13,065 nt of DNA, from the NCBI GenBank assembly GCA_964471535.1, contig CAYYHA010000105.1, positions 1 to 13,065 of the forward strand, written 5' to 3'. A program made the position numbers and the translations under genes. A model generated the notes under the pieces. The model saw nothing but the letters and a program-made list of their open reading frames with translations, had not been told where the DNA came from and ran no database searches. Positions 12,898 to 13,065 of the stretch are shown piece after piece. Position 1 is the stretch's first letter; each line of letters starts with the position of its first letter. The stretch is from CAYYHA01 sp964471535 (lineage in GTDB: Bacteria; Myxococcota; Myxococcia; SLRQ01).

Positions 12898-13065
12898 ATG
12901 TACGACGAAGAAGAAACGCGGCAGGTCGGCGGCGGCGGACGGGTGAAGGCCTGGCTGGTCGGGCTCATCCTGGTGGCTCTCACCGTGGGGCTTGGCTACC
13001 TCCTCGCCGAACGGAACGCGCGGCGCTACTTCCTGGTGGTGGAGGACGGCAACCTGGTGGTGAAG
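12898..13065 (+). CDS. Single-pass membrane protein, N-terminal part (runs off the window)
   Basis: Fifty-six codons are visible. Translation begins MYDEEETRQVGGGG, then one hydrophobic helix at about 18-37 (AWLVGLILVALTVGLGYLLA), then a basic stretch AERNARRY and a strand-rich start of a domain (FLVVEDGNLVV). The acidic N-terminus with Arg/Lys just before the helix, and charges on both sides, make this an anchor rather than a cleaved signal peptide. I do not recognise the family from this part. It has its own candidate promoter just upstream and almost no 5' leader. Confidence 0.7.
   Translation, partial: MYDEEETRQVGGGGRVKAWLVGLILVALTVGLGYLLAERNARRYFLVVEDGNLVVK

Noticed and set aside
1..13065. 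Mobile element, CRISPR array, tRNA or rRNA
   Set aside because: I found no transposase, integrase or terminal repeats, no regularly spaced repeats, and no cloverleaf or rRNA-like sequence on either strand.

Overview
The window is about 13 kb of very GC-rich DNA with strong G/C preference at third codon positions. The gene content suggests a Myxococcota-like ("deltaproteobacterial") bacterium: a cytoplasmic Ser/Thr kinase with an HRDVTPEN catalytic loop, a secreted PEGA-domain protein, a TPR protein with Ala/Pro-rich linkers, and several signalling proteins. The taxonomic call is an inference from gene style. I see no rRNA, tRNA, CRISPR array, transposase, integrase or phage gene, and the window reads as ordinary chromosome rather than a mobile island.

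Layout. (1) 2-3646, plus strand: the 3' end of a sensor histidine kinase, a secreted TPR-repeat protein and a CoxD/MoxR-type AAA+ ATPase. Hairpins separate the transcription units. (2) 3698-4955, minus strand: a UbiA-superfamily prenyltransferase resembling decaprenyl-phosphate phosphoribosyltransferase, followed by an unrecognised 71-residue protein. (3) 5076-8225, plus strand: a secreted PEGA protein, a single-domain response regulator preceded by two tandem hairpins, and a Ser/Thr kinase with a TTG start and a C-terminal domain resembling a ribbon-helix-helix fold. (4) 8328-9482, minus strand: a DHH/DHHA1 phosphoesterase. (5) 9609-12780, plus strand: thymidine kinase, a divergent uracil-phosphoribosyltransferase-like protein and hypoxanthine phosphoribosyltransferase in a tight operon, then a GAF-GGDEF diguanylate cyclase. 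(6) From 12898, the start of a single-pass membrane protein cut off by the window end.

How the genes may work together. The clearest functional unit is nucleotide salvage (tdk, a upp-like gene, hpt). It is transcribed divergently from a DHH phosphoesterase of the family that degrades short oligonucleotides and pAp. The shared 126-bp intergenic region holds candidate promoters for both sides and an imperfect 21-bp dyad. A GTP-consuming c-di-GMP synthase follows directly. A link between oligonucleotide breakdown, base salvage and c-di-GMP is an inference from adjacency.

The most unusual items are the kinase with the possible DNA-binding-like tail, the altered C-terminal base-recognition loop of the uracil-phosphoribosyltransferase-like protein, and several genes whose -10 element lies so close to the start codon that their mRNAs would be leaderless or nearly so. 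I found no clearly new multi-gene defence or mobile system.
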